The notes: a model not told the origin generated them from the sequence alone. Shown: positions 9,317 to 16,779, numbered from the stretch's first letter. The stretch: 64,000 nt of DNA from Isosphaeraceae bacterium (GCA_026004735.1 BPJS01000001.1:806001-870000); one strand, 5' to 3'. Numbers and translations: made by a program.

Positions 9317-11142
9317 CACGCGGCCTCCTTCTTGCCGGGCCTCTTCAAGCAGCAGGAATGGCCGGGTCGGCACGCCGGGCCCTCACAACATGTAATCTTG
9401 GCCGAGCATCCCTCAATGGGAATGTAGACAAGCTCGCCCGTGCCGCTGTGCTGGATATGCGCGGCGTTGGCTTCGTCGGTATCGATATGCATCTCGGTGA
9501 CGACACGCGGATCGACGCGGATCACCACATTGCGGAAGGAGAGTTCCCTGTCGCCGCCCCGGACAGCCACTTCCACCTGGTCGCCGTGATGCAAGCCCAT
9601 CGCCTCGGCGTCCTTCGTGTTCATGTGAATGTGCCGCTTGGCAACGATCAGCCCGTCGGTCTGGACGCAGCCCGCAGGCCCGCGCAGGGTGACAACCGGG
9701 GTGCCTTTGGTGTCGCCCGACAGGCGCACCGGTGCATCGACGCCGAGCTTATAGGCTTCGGTCTCGGCGATCTCGATCTGGTTGGCGTCACGGCAGGGGC
9801 CGAGCACGCGTACACTCCCGATCTCGCCGCGCGGGCCGACGACATCGACCGTTTCCTCCGCCGCCCAGAATCCCGGCTGGCTTAGTTGATTGCGTATGCG
9901 TAGCTGGTGCCCCTTACTGAAGAGCTGCTCCACCGCCTGCTGCGTCAAGTGCACGTGATGCGCCGAGACCGCGACTGGAATGGGTGGCAGCGTTCCGGCG
10001 GGCGCCCTCTTTAGCGCGAGGATGTGAGCGGTTTCCTGCGCGATCATCCACTGCTCTCGGGTATGGGTTACGATGACCTTCACCCGCGAGTGATCTTCCT
10101 GGATCTGTGGAGCTTCCGAGTCGGAGAGTCTAACACCCACGTTCTTGGCGTCGTCAAAATCGAGCCCAAGATAGTCCAGACGCTCGCAGATGCGCTTGCG
10201 CATCGAGGCCGAGTTTTCGCCGATGCCGCCGGTAAAGGCGATCACGTCCACCCCGCCCATGACGCCGGCATAGGCGGCGATGTATTTGCGTGCGTGGTAG
10301 GCATAGACCTGGATGGCAAGCTGGGCGTGCTTGTTGCCTCCTGCCGCCTGCGTTTCAATGTCGCGCATGTCGTTGCCGATGCCGGAAAGCGCCGCCAATC
10401 CGCTGTTGTGATAGAGCGCATTCTCGATCTGCTCGACGGAAAGCCCCAATGTGCGGTGCAGATAGCCGAAGATGCCGGGATCGACATCGCCGGAGCGCGT
10501 GCCCATGACCAAGCCTTCCAGCGATGTCATGCCCATCGAGGTATCGACCGACGCGCCTCGCTCGATGGCGCAGACGCTGGCACCGTTGCCGAGATGACAG
10601 CTGATAATGCGCAATTCCGTGACCGGGGTCCTCAGCTCCTCGGCAACGCGGAGCATCACATATTTGTGCGATGTGCCGTGGAAGCCGTAGCGCCTGAGTC
10701 CCGCCTTGCGCCACCCGTCCGGCACCGCATACGTAAAGGCGCGCTCGGGGATGGTCTGGTGAAAGGCGGTGTCGAACACCGCGACCTGCGTCACTCCCGG
10801 CCAGGCATCGGTTGCTACCTTGATGCCGGCCAGCGCCGGCGGATTGTGCAGCGGGGCCAGCGGCACGCAGTCCTCGATAGCCCTGATGACCGATGCATCG
10901 ATCACCTGCGACTCGCGGAACTTCGCGCCGCCATGCGCCACGCGATGGCCGATGGCATCCAGCTCGGTCACGCCATTCGCCTGAAGCAGCGCGGGAATTC
11001 GACGCACGGCGTCCTCGACAGAATCAACGCGTTCGATCTCTGAATGAACCAGCTGCTCATGGTTCGAGGTGTCGAACACGCTGCATTTGACGGACGAGCT
11101 GCCCGCGTTGATGGTGAGAATGCGATACTTATCGTTCTTCAT
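9316..11142 (-). CDS. Fused acetate kinase and PduL-type phosphotransacylase
   Basis: One 608-aa chain carrying two consecutive steps: acetyl-CoA to acetyl phosphate (PduL) and acetyl phosphate to acetate plus ATP (AckA), reversible. Residues 7-378 are AckA: 'NAGSSSVK' (12-19), 'GHRVAHGG', 'RYGFHGTSHKYV' (151-162), 'CHLGNG', 'FTGGIGEN' (303-310). Residues about 386-575 are PduL with its two zinc-binding motifs HHVH (395-398) and KRHIHM (502-507). There is also a short Cys-rich tail (about 579-601, with CC, C and CC) that neither family normally has. The start has GAGGGAGG seven bases upstream. Fusion would channel acetyl phosphate. Propionate or other short acyl substrates are equally possible. 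Confidence 0.93.
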   Translation of the reverse strand: MKNDKYRILTINAGSSSVKCSVFDTSNHEQLVHSEIERVDSVEDAVRRIPALLQANGVTELDAIGHRVAHGGAKFRESQVIDASVIRAIEDCVPLAPLHNPPALAGIKVATDAWPGVTQVAVFDTAFHQTIPERAFTYAVPDGWRKAGLRRYGFHGTSHKYVMLRVAEELRTPVTELRIISCHLGNGASVCAIERGASVDTSMGMTSLEGLVMGTRSGDVDPGIFGYLHRTLGLSVEQIENALYHNSGLAALSGIGNDMRDIETQAAGGNKHAQLAIQVYAYHARKYIAAYAGVMGGVDVIAFTGGIGENSASMRKRICERLDYLGLDFDDAKNVGVRLSDSEAPQIQEDHSRVKVIVTHTREQWMIAQETAHILALKRAPAGTLPPIPVAVSAHHVHLTQQAVEQLFSKGHQLRIRNQLSQPGFWAAEETVDVVGPRGEIGSVRVLGPCRDANQIEIAETEAYKLGVDAPVRLSGDTKGTPVVTLRGPAGCVQTDGLIVAKRHIHMNTKDAEAMGLHHGDQVEVAVRGGDRELSFRNVVIRVDPRVVTEMHIDTDEANAAHIQHSGTGELVYIPIEGCSAKITCCEGPACRPGHSCCLKRPGKKEAA

Positions 11143-11196
11143 CTCGGCCTCCCTCGTGCCTGGAGTGATCCCCGTATGCTGCGTGCGAATGCGCCA

Positions 11197-11868
11197 TCAG
11201 CGCGCTCCTTCGTGATGAGACTTATCCGGTGGGGAGAGTCGCGGGATGAACCGCGGCGTTACGGATGCGTAGCGCCGCCATTCCTCTCCGAATTCCGCCT
11301 CGGCCGCTCTTTCTTCCCTCAGCGAAAGGCGCACATACATGTAGGTCAAGAACGGGAACATGATGAGCGTCGGCAGCGTCGGCCATTGCAGCAGGAAACC
11401 CAGCATGATCACGACAAACGCCACGTATTGCGGATGACGCATGCGTGCATAAATGCCGGTGGAGGCCAGCGCATGGCGGCGCCGCGCCTTCCACAAGGTA
11501 TGCCAGGCGTAGGACAGCATCAGGAAGCCGCCGAAGACGAGTACATTGCTGGCGATATGGAAGGGGTCCCAGTGCGGATCGCCCTTCATGCCGAGCAGGG
11601 TATGAATCAGGTGGCCGTTATTGTGCGTAAGGAAATCAACGCCAGGGTACTTGCTGGTCAGCCAGCCGGAAAGGAGGAAGATGGTCAGCGGAAAGCCGTA
11701 CATCTCGATGAAATATGCGATGATGAAGGCCGAGAACGCATTCAACGTGCGCCAGTCAGTCTTGCTCTGCGGCTTGAAAAAGCTGAACGCGAACCCGATG
11801 AAGATCACCGAATTGAGTATCACCAGCCCCCAAAGCCCGTAGGCGGGCACTGCGTCTGCATGTTCCAT
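11197..11868 (-). CDS. Isoprenylcysteine carboxyl methyltransferase-like membrane protein
   Basis: Start at 11868 is chosen because GGAGG lies about nine bases upstream and the frame before it has no protein character. 223 aa with about five hydrophobic segments, then the ICMT/PEMT signature: 'GIYARMRHPQYVAFVVIMLGF' and, near the C-terminus, 'LREERAAEAEFGEEWRRYASVTPRF'. Members methylate a membrane-held substrate using SAM at the cytoplasmic face; the bacterial substrates are mostly unknown. The gene follows the DUF2933 gene by two bases and precedes the kinase fusion by 54 bases. Pairs of DUF2933 and this methyltransferase are often seen near heavy-metal resistance genes, and a metal ATPase lies at the window's left end. 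Confidence 0.88.
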   Translation of the reverse strand: MEHADAVPAYGLWGLVILNSVIFIGFAFSFFKPQSKTDWRTLNAFSAFIIAYFIEMYGFPLTIFLLSGWLTSKYPGVDFLTHNNGHLIHTLLGMKGDPHWDPFHIASNVLVFGGFLMLSYAWHTLWKARRRHALASTGIYARMRHPQYVAFVVIMLGFLLQWPTLPTLIMFPFLTYMYVRLSLREERAAEAEFGEEWRRYASVTPRFIPRLSPPDKSHHEGAR

Positions 11869-11870
11869 GA

Positions 11871-12173
11871 CTAGTATCCTCCATGCGAGTGTGTTCGTCC
11901 CGGTCTCTCTTTCTGCGTGTCGGAAGCATTGGTCTCCTCGTCCTCGTCGTGCTGGTGCCCGCCATGCCCTCCGGACCCGCCGTGCAGGAAGATATGCATC
12001 AGCGGACAAAGCAGGATCAGCAGGTACGGCAGCGCACCCAGCAGGTGCGCCGAGTGCCCGGTGTAGATGAGGAAGGCAAGCACGGAAACGACGACGAGGG
12101 TGGCTATGCCTGTGCGGGAGAACAGCCAGCTTCCGCCATTACCGCTTTCGGAACCGTGATGGGAATGATGCAT
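11871..12173 (-). CDS. DUF2933 small His-rich membrane protein
   Basis: 100 aa. The start at 12173 has AAGGAG nine bases upstream. The N-terminus is His/Gly/Ser-rich ('MHHSHHGSESGNGG'), then come two hydrophobic helices ('GIATLVVVSVLAFLIYTGH', 'LLGALPYLLILLCPLMHIF') and a His-rich tail ('HGGSGGHGGHQHDEDEE'). This is the DUF2933 pattern, including C-P-L-M-H. Both ends could bind metal. It is first in the minus-strand operon, so its expression reports the upstream FNR-type box. Function is unknown. Confidence 0.82.
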   Translation of the reverse strand: MHHSHHGSESGNGGSWLFSRTGIATLVVVSVLAFLIYTGHSAHLLGALPYLLILLCPLMHIFLHGGSGGHGGHQHDEDEETNASDTQKERPGRTHSHGGY

Positions 12174-12423
12174 ACTGTAGTACTCCTTTCGGCCAGTGCC
12201 GAGTGTATAGCGTTTCTCATGCCCTCCCGGGCTGACCGTCTGGTGGCGGCGTGCGAGGCTTGGATGGTACTTGGGATTACACATGCATGAATTTTTGAAT
12301 CATTTGTCGGTACTGCTTCGTGTCCGCCGGCATGCCGCCTTTCAACGCAGTTTGGCCACATAAGTTGTGAAACAAAGAATATAAAATATCCATCAACTTT
12401 AAGTTAGGACACGGCGAGGGTCT

Positions 12424-12437
12424 TTGATCGTGATCAA
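12424..12437 (-). promoter_or_regulatory. Perfect FNR/Anr/FixK-type box
   Basis: TTGAT-CGTG-ATCAA is an exact match to the FNR-family consensus TTGATN4ATCAA and extends to the palindrome TTTGATCGTGATCAAA (12423-12438). On the minus strand a class II FNR promoter would have its -10 near 12400; the region there is AT-rich, with TAACTT and TTAAAG. The nearest gene on that strand is the DUF2933 gene, leaving a leader of roughly 210-220 bases. No plus-strand gene could use it sensibly. It predicts low-oxygen induction of 7523-12173. Confidence 0.7.
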
Positions 12438-12514
12438 ACGGCTTCACCAGGCCGGGAGATGCTCCAGGCGATGGGGATCTATGTCGTCCCCCTTTCCGCG
12501 AGCGGAGCGGGCGG

Positions 12515-12540
12515 AAAAATCGGGGCCGAGAACGGCCCCG
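12515..12540 (-). terminator. Intrinsic terminator (minus strand)
   Basis: CGGGGCCG (12521-12528), loop AGAA, CGGCCCCG (12533-12540), followed on the minus strand by a T run (AAAAA at 12515-12519 on plus). It ends the truncated gene at 12544-12762. A nearly identical copy ends the intact paralog at 17231-17256. Confidence 0.75.
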
Positions 12541-12543
12541 TCG

Positions 12544-12762
12544 TTACCACGGCATCTCCTGCTCTTCTTCAAGGTAGGGGAGTTCGATGCAGACGATCTT
12601 CTCTCCTGCGTTCAGGCGGCGGTCGATCTCGCGTCCGGCGAGTTCGTCGGTGATGGCGTTCCAGCCGCGGGCGATCAGCCAGCGGCGGTAGGCGAGGGCG
12701 TCGCAGCCGGTCCCGAAGCGACGGGAGCGCGGGGCCGGTGCCAGCCGAAGTGCCCCAACCAA
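12544..12762 (-). pseudogene. Truncated copy of the 17260-17541 gene
   Basis: The last 50 or so residues ('DALAYRRWLIARGWNAITDE' through 'CIELPYLEEEQEMPW') match the gene at 17260-17541 almost residue for residue. The first 20 residues of this frame do not, and the paralog's conserved N-terminus ('RKGGQRTLALYGREHMRAIG') is missing. Homology stops at about 12704, exactly where the 28-base repeat at 12705 begins, so the 5' part was probably lost in a recombination event. A fresh start codon may still give a short product. Confidence 0.7.
12705..12732. repeat. 28-bp direct repeat, left copy
   Basis: AGCCGGTCCCGAAG followed by CGACGGGAGCGCGG. It matches 18887-18914 in the same orientation at 27 of 28 bases. 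The right copy contains the small hairpin GTCCC-GAA-GGGAC. The pair brackets the methyltransferase operon and the DUF932 module. Confidence 0.75.
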
Positions 12763-12799
12763 GGGCTCCGGTGGCGATGGAGAGACACGGGATAGGCAC

Positions 12800-12830
12800 T
12801 TGACTTCGCGCCTATCACACGGTATCGTGT
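12800..12830 (+). promoter_or_regulatory. Promoter with ArsR-type operator
   Basis: TTGACT (12800-12805), a 17-base spacer and TATCGT (12823-12828). The inverted repeat ACACG-GTAT-CGTGT (12817-12830) overlaps the -10 element, the usual position for an ArsR/SmtB repressor operator. Transcription would start near 12835, about 33 bases before the arsR-like gene, and serve the whole operon to 17053. Confidence 0.72.
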
Positions 12831-12867
12831 AATAGTTTCACAGTTCACGGTCTCGCATGGAGCGCGT

Positions 12868-13263
12868 ATGGCCCAAGCACCTGGAATCCCTTGCTGTTCC
12901 CCGAAGCCCGAACTGGCCAAGCGTCCGCAGCTCTCGGGCTACCAAGCCGCCGAGTTGGAGGCGACCTTCAAGATGCTCGCCAACGGCACTCGGCTGCGCA
13001 TGCTTCACGCGCTGGTGCGTGCCGGGGAGCTCTGCGTCAGCGAGATTGCCGACGCCTTGGCCATGAAGCCGCAAGCCGTCTCGAACCAGCTCCAGCGGCT
13101 CGCCGACCGCGGAATCGTGGAATCGCGTCGCGACGGCCTGCAAATCCATTACCGGATCGTCGATCCGTGCGTTGTCTCGCTCCTCGATCAGGGCTGGTGT
13201 CTTGCGGAAGACGCCCGGTCGCGGGCTATCGAGGCCGCCCAAGCCGGAAGGACCGCATCATGA
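12868..13263 (+). CDS. ArsR/SmtB-family metalloregulatory repressor
   Basis: 131-aa winged-helix repressor that should release its operator when it binds a thiophilic metal or metalloid. The core is clear: 'FKMLANGTRLRMLHALVRAGELCVSEIADALAMKPQAVSNQLQRL' in outline at residues 34-78. Candidate ligands are C56 (in 'ELCVSEI', where classic ArsR has two cysteines), C101 and C111, a layout closer to CmtR/CadC-like sensors, plus a C9-C10 pair. First gene of the operon; its stop overlaps the next start (ATGA). The palindrome over the promoter is its likely binding site, giving autoregulation. The inducer could be As, Hg, Cd or another soft metal; sequence alone does not decide. Confidence 0.93.
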   Translation: MAQAPGIPCCSPKPELAKRPQLSGYQAAELEATFKMLANGTRLRMLHALVRAGELCVSEIADALAMKPQAVSNQLQRLADRGIVESRRDGLQIHYRIVDPCVVSLLDQGWCLAEDARSRAIEAAQAGRTAS

Positions 13264-13685
13264 AGAGTGGAACCACCGCCGTCACCCTGGCCGGGTTCGT
13301 TGTCGTCGCCGGGATCGCCTATGCCTTCGTGACCGACGGCGGCATGCCGGCGTATGCCGGGGATGGCCCCGCCGCCAAGGCAGACGCGGCACCGGCGAAG
13401 GTCGTGCATGTCGATGAGCTGGCCGACAAGCCCGAGCGCTACAAAGGCGAAATCGTCCTGATGGCCGCGGTCGCGCGCGTCAACAGGGCGCGGGGGGTGT
13501 TTTCCGCCATCGACTATCGCGAATTCGTCCAGTGCCACGAGCTTGACTGTGCCAAGCATTACTTGCCCGTCAAATTCGACGGGCCGCTGCCGAAGCCGGA
13601 AACCCTCATCCGGATGACGGGCAAGGTCGTCAAGACCGAGAAGGGGCTCGTGTTCGAGGCCAAGCGACTGGACGTGACGAAATGA
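13260..13685 (+). CDS. Exported or membrane-anchored protein, probable OB-fold
   Basis: 141 aa. The N-terminus is a signal anchor ('TAVTLAGFVVVAGIAYAFV'), followed by an Ala/Lys linker and a beta-rich domain starting 'KVVHVDELADKPERYKGEIV'. The later part, 'GKVVKTEKGLVFEAKRLDV', resembles the final strands of an OB fold. Two cysteines in 'QCHELDCAKHYLPV' could bind a metal or form a disulfide in the periplasm. I do not recognise the family. The start is fixed by an ATGA overlap with the arsR-like gene, and the stop overlaps the next start in the same way. It probably works with the membrane protein that follows. Confidence 0.8.
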   Translation: MKSGTTAVTLAGFVVVAGIAYAFVTDGGMPAYAGDGPAAKADAAPAKVVHVDELADKPERYKGEIVLMAAVARVNRARGVFSAIDYREFVQCHELDCAKHYLPVKFDGPLPKPETLIRMTGKVVKTEKGLVFEAKRLDVTK

Positions 13686-14203
13686 GATGGCTCGCCCCCG
13701 TCGTTTTCGCCGCCATCTTCTTCGGCCATTTCGCTTACCTGACCCGGAGCACGGCGGGGGCGACGGGCCAAGGCCAGTGGGCGGCGTATGAATTCGACGA
13801 GCCGGACGACTCGCGGGTCGGCCGCTATCTCGACGCCGGCAATCAATGGCTGGGCCTCTCCTACGCGGCATCGGGGGCATTCGCGGCGTGGTGCTTCGCC
13901 CGCCTGCTCCGGCAGCGGCGCGAGGCGGTGGCGGCATCGGCCGGCGGGCTGACCCTGAGCGGCGTGTTGGTGGCCGGCGTCTGCTTCCTCACCGGCTGCT
14001 GCGGCTCGCCCATGCTGCCGCTCTATCTCGGGCTGCTCGGCCCCAAATTCCTGAGCGTGACGAAGCCGCTCGCCTTCGCCATCACGCTCCTTTCCATCGC
14101 CCTCGGCTACGCCTGGATGCTCAGGGGCGTCTGCAAGGTGCCCGCAAAGAATGTCAACCCTCGTCTACATGAAACTGCTGGAGCAGACCCCGGCGAAATA
14201 TGA
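13682..14203 (+). CDS. Multi-pass membrane protein with CC-G-S-P-M motif
   Basis: 173 aa with about four to five hydrophobic helices: residues 5-20, 55-75, 88-106 and 112-150. The motif 'FLTGCCGSPMLPLYLGLLG' places a vicinal Cys pair near a membrane boundary, suggestive of soft-metal or metalloid passage as in MerT-like proteins, though I see no homology to MerT. Cysteines also occur in 'AWCFAR' and 'RGVCKV'. The start overlaps the upstream stop (ATGA); the end runs 53 bases into the following gene. Unknown family. A transport or membrane-anchoring role in the methyl-transfer pathway is inference. Confidence 0.78.
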   Translation: MRWLAPVVFAAIFFGHFAYLTRSTAGATGQGQWAAYEFDEPDDSRVGRYLDAGNQWLGLSYAASGAFAAWCFARLLRQRREAVAASAGGLTLSGVLVAGVCFLTGCCGSPMLPLYLGLLGPKFLSVTKPLAFAITLLSIALGYAWMLRGVCKVPAKNVNPRLHETAGADPGEI

Positions 14204-14789
14204 CCGGGGGATGCGGCTGCTGACGCTCGGGCGGATCGACGCGATCAAACGCGAGATCGCCGACGCCTGGGTGCAGTCCGGGCATGCCGTGCTGGAAATC
14301 GGCTGCGGGGCGGGTGCGCTCGCCGCCCTGATGACGGGGCGGGGTGCCCGTGTGACCGGGATCGACGTGTCAGACCCCATGCTGACGGTCGCCCGGCAGG
14401 CGGCTCCCGGCGCCGAGCTCTTCCACATGACCGCCGCCGAAATCGACAAGCTCGGAGCGGGCCGGTTCGACCGGATCGTCTCGACGCTCGCCTTCAGCGA
14501 GCTATCCGAGGATGAGCAAGATTTCGTGCTGAAGCAGGCGGCGATGCTGTTGAAGCCCGGCGGCAATCTGATCGTCGCCGATGAAGTTCGGCCGGTGGGT
14601 CTGGGGGCGCGGGCGATCGCCGCCTCGATCCGCTTGCCGCTGGCCGCGATCACCTTCCTGCTGACGCAGAATACGACGCACGCCCTGAGGCGCTTCGAGA
14701 GCAGGCTCGGGCAGGCCGGCTTTCGGCTCGTCGCCCGCAAGAGATACCTCCTCGGGACGCTCGCCCTGTTCGTCGCGGAGAAGGGCTGA
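14151..14789 (+). CDS. SAM-dependent methyltransferase, probably CpaM-type (corrinoid-protein-associated)
   Basis: Class I methyltransferase of 212 aa: motif I 'VLEIGCGAG' near residue 47, 'VTGIDVSDPMLTVARQAA', 'DRIVSTLAFSELSEDEQDFV', then 'LLKPGGNLIVADEVRP' and a hydrophobic C-terminal helix ('ASIRLPLAAITFLL') that could sit at the membrane. ATG at 14169 is an alternative start, since 14151 overlaps the previous gene by 53 bases. Its stop and the HgcAB-like start share TGATG, so the two proteins are made together. Methyltransferases in this position beside HgcA-like proteins have been called CpaM. A plausible job is to methylate the cobalamin of the neighbouring corrinoid protein, which is inference. 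Confidence 0.85.
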   Translation: MSTLVYMKLLEQTPAKYDRGMRLLTLGRIDAIKREIADAWVQSGHAVLEIGCGAGALAALMTGRGARVTGIDVSDPMLTVARQAAPGAELFHMTAAEIDKLGAGRFDRIVSTLAFSELSEDEQDFVLKQAAMLLKPGGNLIVADEVRPVGLGARAIAASIRLPLAAITFLLTQNTTHALRRFESRLGQAGFRLVARKRYLLGTLALFVAEKG

Positions 14790-15997
14790 TGTGGGACCTG
14801 CTCAAAGACGTCTGGCTCCTATTCGGCCGGCTCTTTCCCTTCCCGACAAGGCCGGGGCTCCGCCGCATCGGCAACCCCGACCGCTCATCGCCCGTGCTCG
14901 TCACCTGCAATTTCGAGCTGACGGTGCGGGAGGTCATCAAGACGCTGGAGCGTGACGGCATCGCGGCCTGGCTGCTCGTCGCCCCGACCAAGGGCGTCAA
15001 CGTCTGGTGCGCCGGCGGGGCGGGCGATTTCACGGCGGACACCGTGATTTCCATCATCAAGACGACCGGGATCGAGAGCCTGGTCGATCACCGGTGGCTG
15101 ATCTTGCCCCAGCTCTCGGCGAACGGGGTCAACTTCTGGACGCTGAAAGAGCGGAGCGGCTGGAATCCGCGTTTCGGCCCGGCCCACATCAAGGACCTGG
15201 GGGCGTATCTCGCGCGCAACCGATGGCGGACCGATCCCGAGCACCGCAGGGTGACGTTCGGGATCAAGGATCGCTTCGTGATGGGCACCAATCTAGGCTT
15301 CAACGTCTCGCTGCTGCTCGCGCTGCCGCTGCTGATCGCATCGGCCTGGATGCCGGGCCTGTGGTGGAAGACGCTGCCGCTGCTCTTCGTCCTGTCGGTC
15401 GCGAGCAGCCTGCTCGTCTTCTGGCTCCCGGGCAAGATCGGGGTGCAAAAGGGCCTGTCGCTCGGGCTGCTCGCATCGGCGGCGTTCGTGGTCGCGTCCT
15501 GGATCGCGTGGCCGCTCGGACCCTGGACGCTGCTCGCCTGGACCGGCTGGATTCTGCTTCTCGCCGCCTTCGTCGGCTACGACATGCCGAGCTGGTCGCC
15601 GCTCTGGCGGCAGGACATGAAAGAGCTGGTCGCGGGCATCAAAACCACGCGTGTCGAAATCGTCCCGGAAAAATGCATCGCCTGCCACCTGTGCGATGTG
15701 GTCTGCCCGGTGGGCGTGTTCGGCTTCAACGCCGCGACCAAGAAATACGAGGTGCAGAACCTCGATGCCTGCGTCGCCTGCGGGGCGTGCATCGAGAACT
15801 GCCCGACGGACGCCATCGTCAACAATTTCCGCGAAGGCGTCTGCTCCTGCCCGACCTGCTACATTATCGAAGGCGTCGGCAAGATCGGCGGCAGGAAGGG
15901 AAAGCAGCCGACGACCGAAACTTCGCCCGTCGCCGTGGCGGCTTCCGCTTGCGATGCGGGGGCCTGCGGCTGCGATGGAAGCTCTCAAGGGAGATGA
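14789..15997 (+). CDS. Fused HgcA-HgcB-like protein: corrinoid domain, membrane helices, 2x[4Fe-4S] ferredoxin
   Basis: 402 aa. The N-terminal CFeSP-like domain carries the HgcA cap-helix motif N71-V-W-C74-A-G-G; C74 is the residue that in HgcA coordinates cobalt. The usual GKG is changed to GAG. The HgcA-like stretch 'DHRWLILPQLSANGV' and 'RSGWNPRFGPAHIKDL' follows. Residues about 168-262 form four to five membrane helices, as in HgcA. The C-terminal part is an HgcB-like ferredoxin: C296, C299, C302, C306 and C328, C331, C334, C338, then CSCPTC (352-357) and a Cys-rich tail (388, 393, 395). HgcA and HgcB are normally separate proteins that methylate mercury. Fused forms are known in a few archaea and bacteria and have not been shown to methylate mercury. 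It probably passes a methyl group from methylcobalamin to a metal or metalloid, with the ferredoxin reducing cobalt. Confidence 0.92.
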   Translation: MWDLLKDVWLLFGRLFPFPTRPGLRRIGNPDRSSPVLVTCNFELTVREVIKTLERDGIAAWLLVAPTKGVNVWCAGGAGDFTADTVISIIKTTGIESLVDHRWLILPQLSANGVNFWTLKERSGWNPRFGPAHIKDLGAYLARNRWRTDPEHRRVTFGIKDRFVMGTNLGFNVSLLLALPLLIASAWMPGLWWKTLPLLFVLSVASSLLVFWLPGKIGVQKGLSLGLLASAAFVVASWIAWPLGPWTLLAWTGWILLLAAFVGYDMPSWSPLWRQDMKELVAGIKTTRVEIVPEKCIACHLCDVVCPVGVFGFNAATKKYEVQNLDACVACGACIENCPTDAIVNNFREGVCSCPTCYIIEGVGKIGGRKGKQPTTETSPVAVAASACDAGACGCDGSSQGR

Positions 15998-16002
15998 CGA
16001 TC

Positions 16003-16779
16003 ATGGAGAATGACGGAGCGAACGAGCGAACCGGACCGGATACCGAGAAGATCCATGCAGCGTCGCGGCGTCGCTATGCGGCCGTCGCCCGGAATCCGGC
16101 CGGGCAATTCAGCTACCCGACCGGCCGCGACAGTGCCGAACGGCTTGGCTATCGCACCGATCTCCTGAACCGAATCCCCGCCGATGTGGTCGTCCGGTTC
16201 GTCGGCGTCGGCAACCCGTTCACGCTCGGGGAGCCGGAGCCGGGATGGTCGGTCCTCGACGTTGGTTGCGGCGGCGGCTTCGATTCGCAGGTCGCGGGCC
16301 ATTATGTCGGCCCGGCGGGCCTCGTCTGCGGGGTCGATCTCAGTGAGGCGATGCTGACGGTCGCCCGCGAAGGGCAGATGGTCGGCGGCCTGGCCAACCT
16401 CGAATTCCGTCAGGGCTACGCGGAGAAGCTGCCCGTGCCCTCGGGCTGGGCGGACCTGGTGATCTCTAACGGTGTGCTCAACCTGGCGTCCTGCAAGGCG
16501 GCGGCCTTCGGCGAAGTGTTCCGGGTGCTCAAGCCGGGCGGTCGATTCCAGGCGGTTGATTTGGTCCTCATCGCGGACTTGCCGCCCGATCTGCGGAACG
16601 ATGAATTCGCGTGGTCCAACTGAATCAGCGGAGCGATACCGGGTAGGTCCTACCTGGAAGGTCTGGAGGCCGCTGGCCTGATCGATGCCGAGATGGTCGG
16701 CACGAGCGGCTATCAAACATCGGCTTATACGCAAGCGATGTACATTCGGGCGAGGAAACCCCCAATCAACGCCCCGTGA
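16003..16779 (+). CDS. ArsM-like SAM methyltransferase, candidate selenoprotein (in-frame UGA at 16621-16623)
   Basis: Reading UGA as selenocysteine gives 258 aa with Sec at 207. Start at 16003 has AAGGGAG about nine bases upstream; ATG 15994 (ATGA overlap) is the alternative. The SAM core is plain: 'VLDVGCGGGFD' (84-94), 'VCGVDLSEAMLTVA', then 'DLVISNGVLNLASCKAAAFG' and 'VFRVLKPGGRF', which match arsenite methyltransferases. Protein-like sequence continues past the UGA without a break: 'ISGAIPGRSYLEGLEAAGLI' and on to 'AMYIRARKP' before a true UGA at 16777. The segment W-S-N-U-I-S-G-A-I lines up with W-G-E-C-(L/I)-(A/G)-G-A-L of ArsM, where that Cys binds As(III). A SECIS-like hairpin lies at 16639-16657. 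The later As-binding Cys of ArsM is absent. Plain nonsense mutation (UGC to UGA) is the alternative; the hairpin and intact tail argue against it. Confidence 0.78.
16639..16657 (+). promoter_or_regulatory. SECIS-like hairpin downstream of the in-frame UGA
   Basis: The stem CCGGGTAG/CTACCTGG (one G-U pair) closes a loop of GTC, or GGTCC if the top G-C pair opens. It begins 15 bases after the UGA, and the loop G is about 23-24 bases after it. Bacterial SECIS elements lie immediately 3' of the UGA with a guanine early in the apical loop; the E. coli fdhF loop is AGGUCU, very like this one. It lies wholly inside the coding sequence, as bacterial SelB requires. Confidence 0.7.

Noticed and set aside
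10024-11043. 339-codon plus-strand frame
   Set aside because: Antisense to the acetate kinase domain, which has all its motifs.
12104-12361. 85-codon minus-strand frame upstream of the DUF2933 gene
   Set aside because: No ribosome site or protein character; it falls in the leader between the FNR-type box and the first gene.
16621-16623. TGA taken as the real end of the ArsM-like gene
   Set aside because: The frame continues with family-like sequence and a SECIS-like hairpin; simple truncation is kept only as the alternative.
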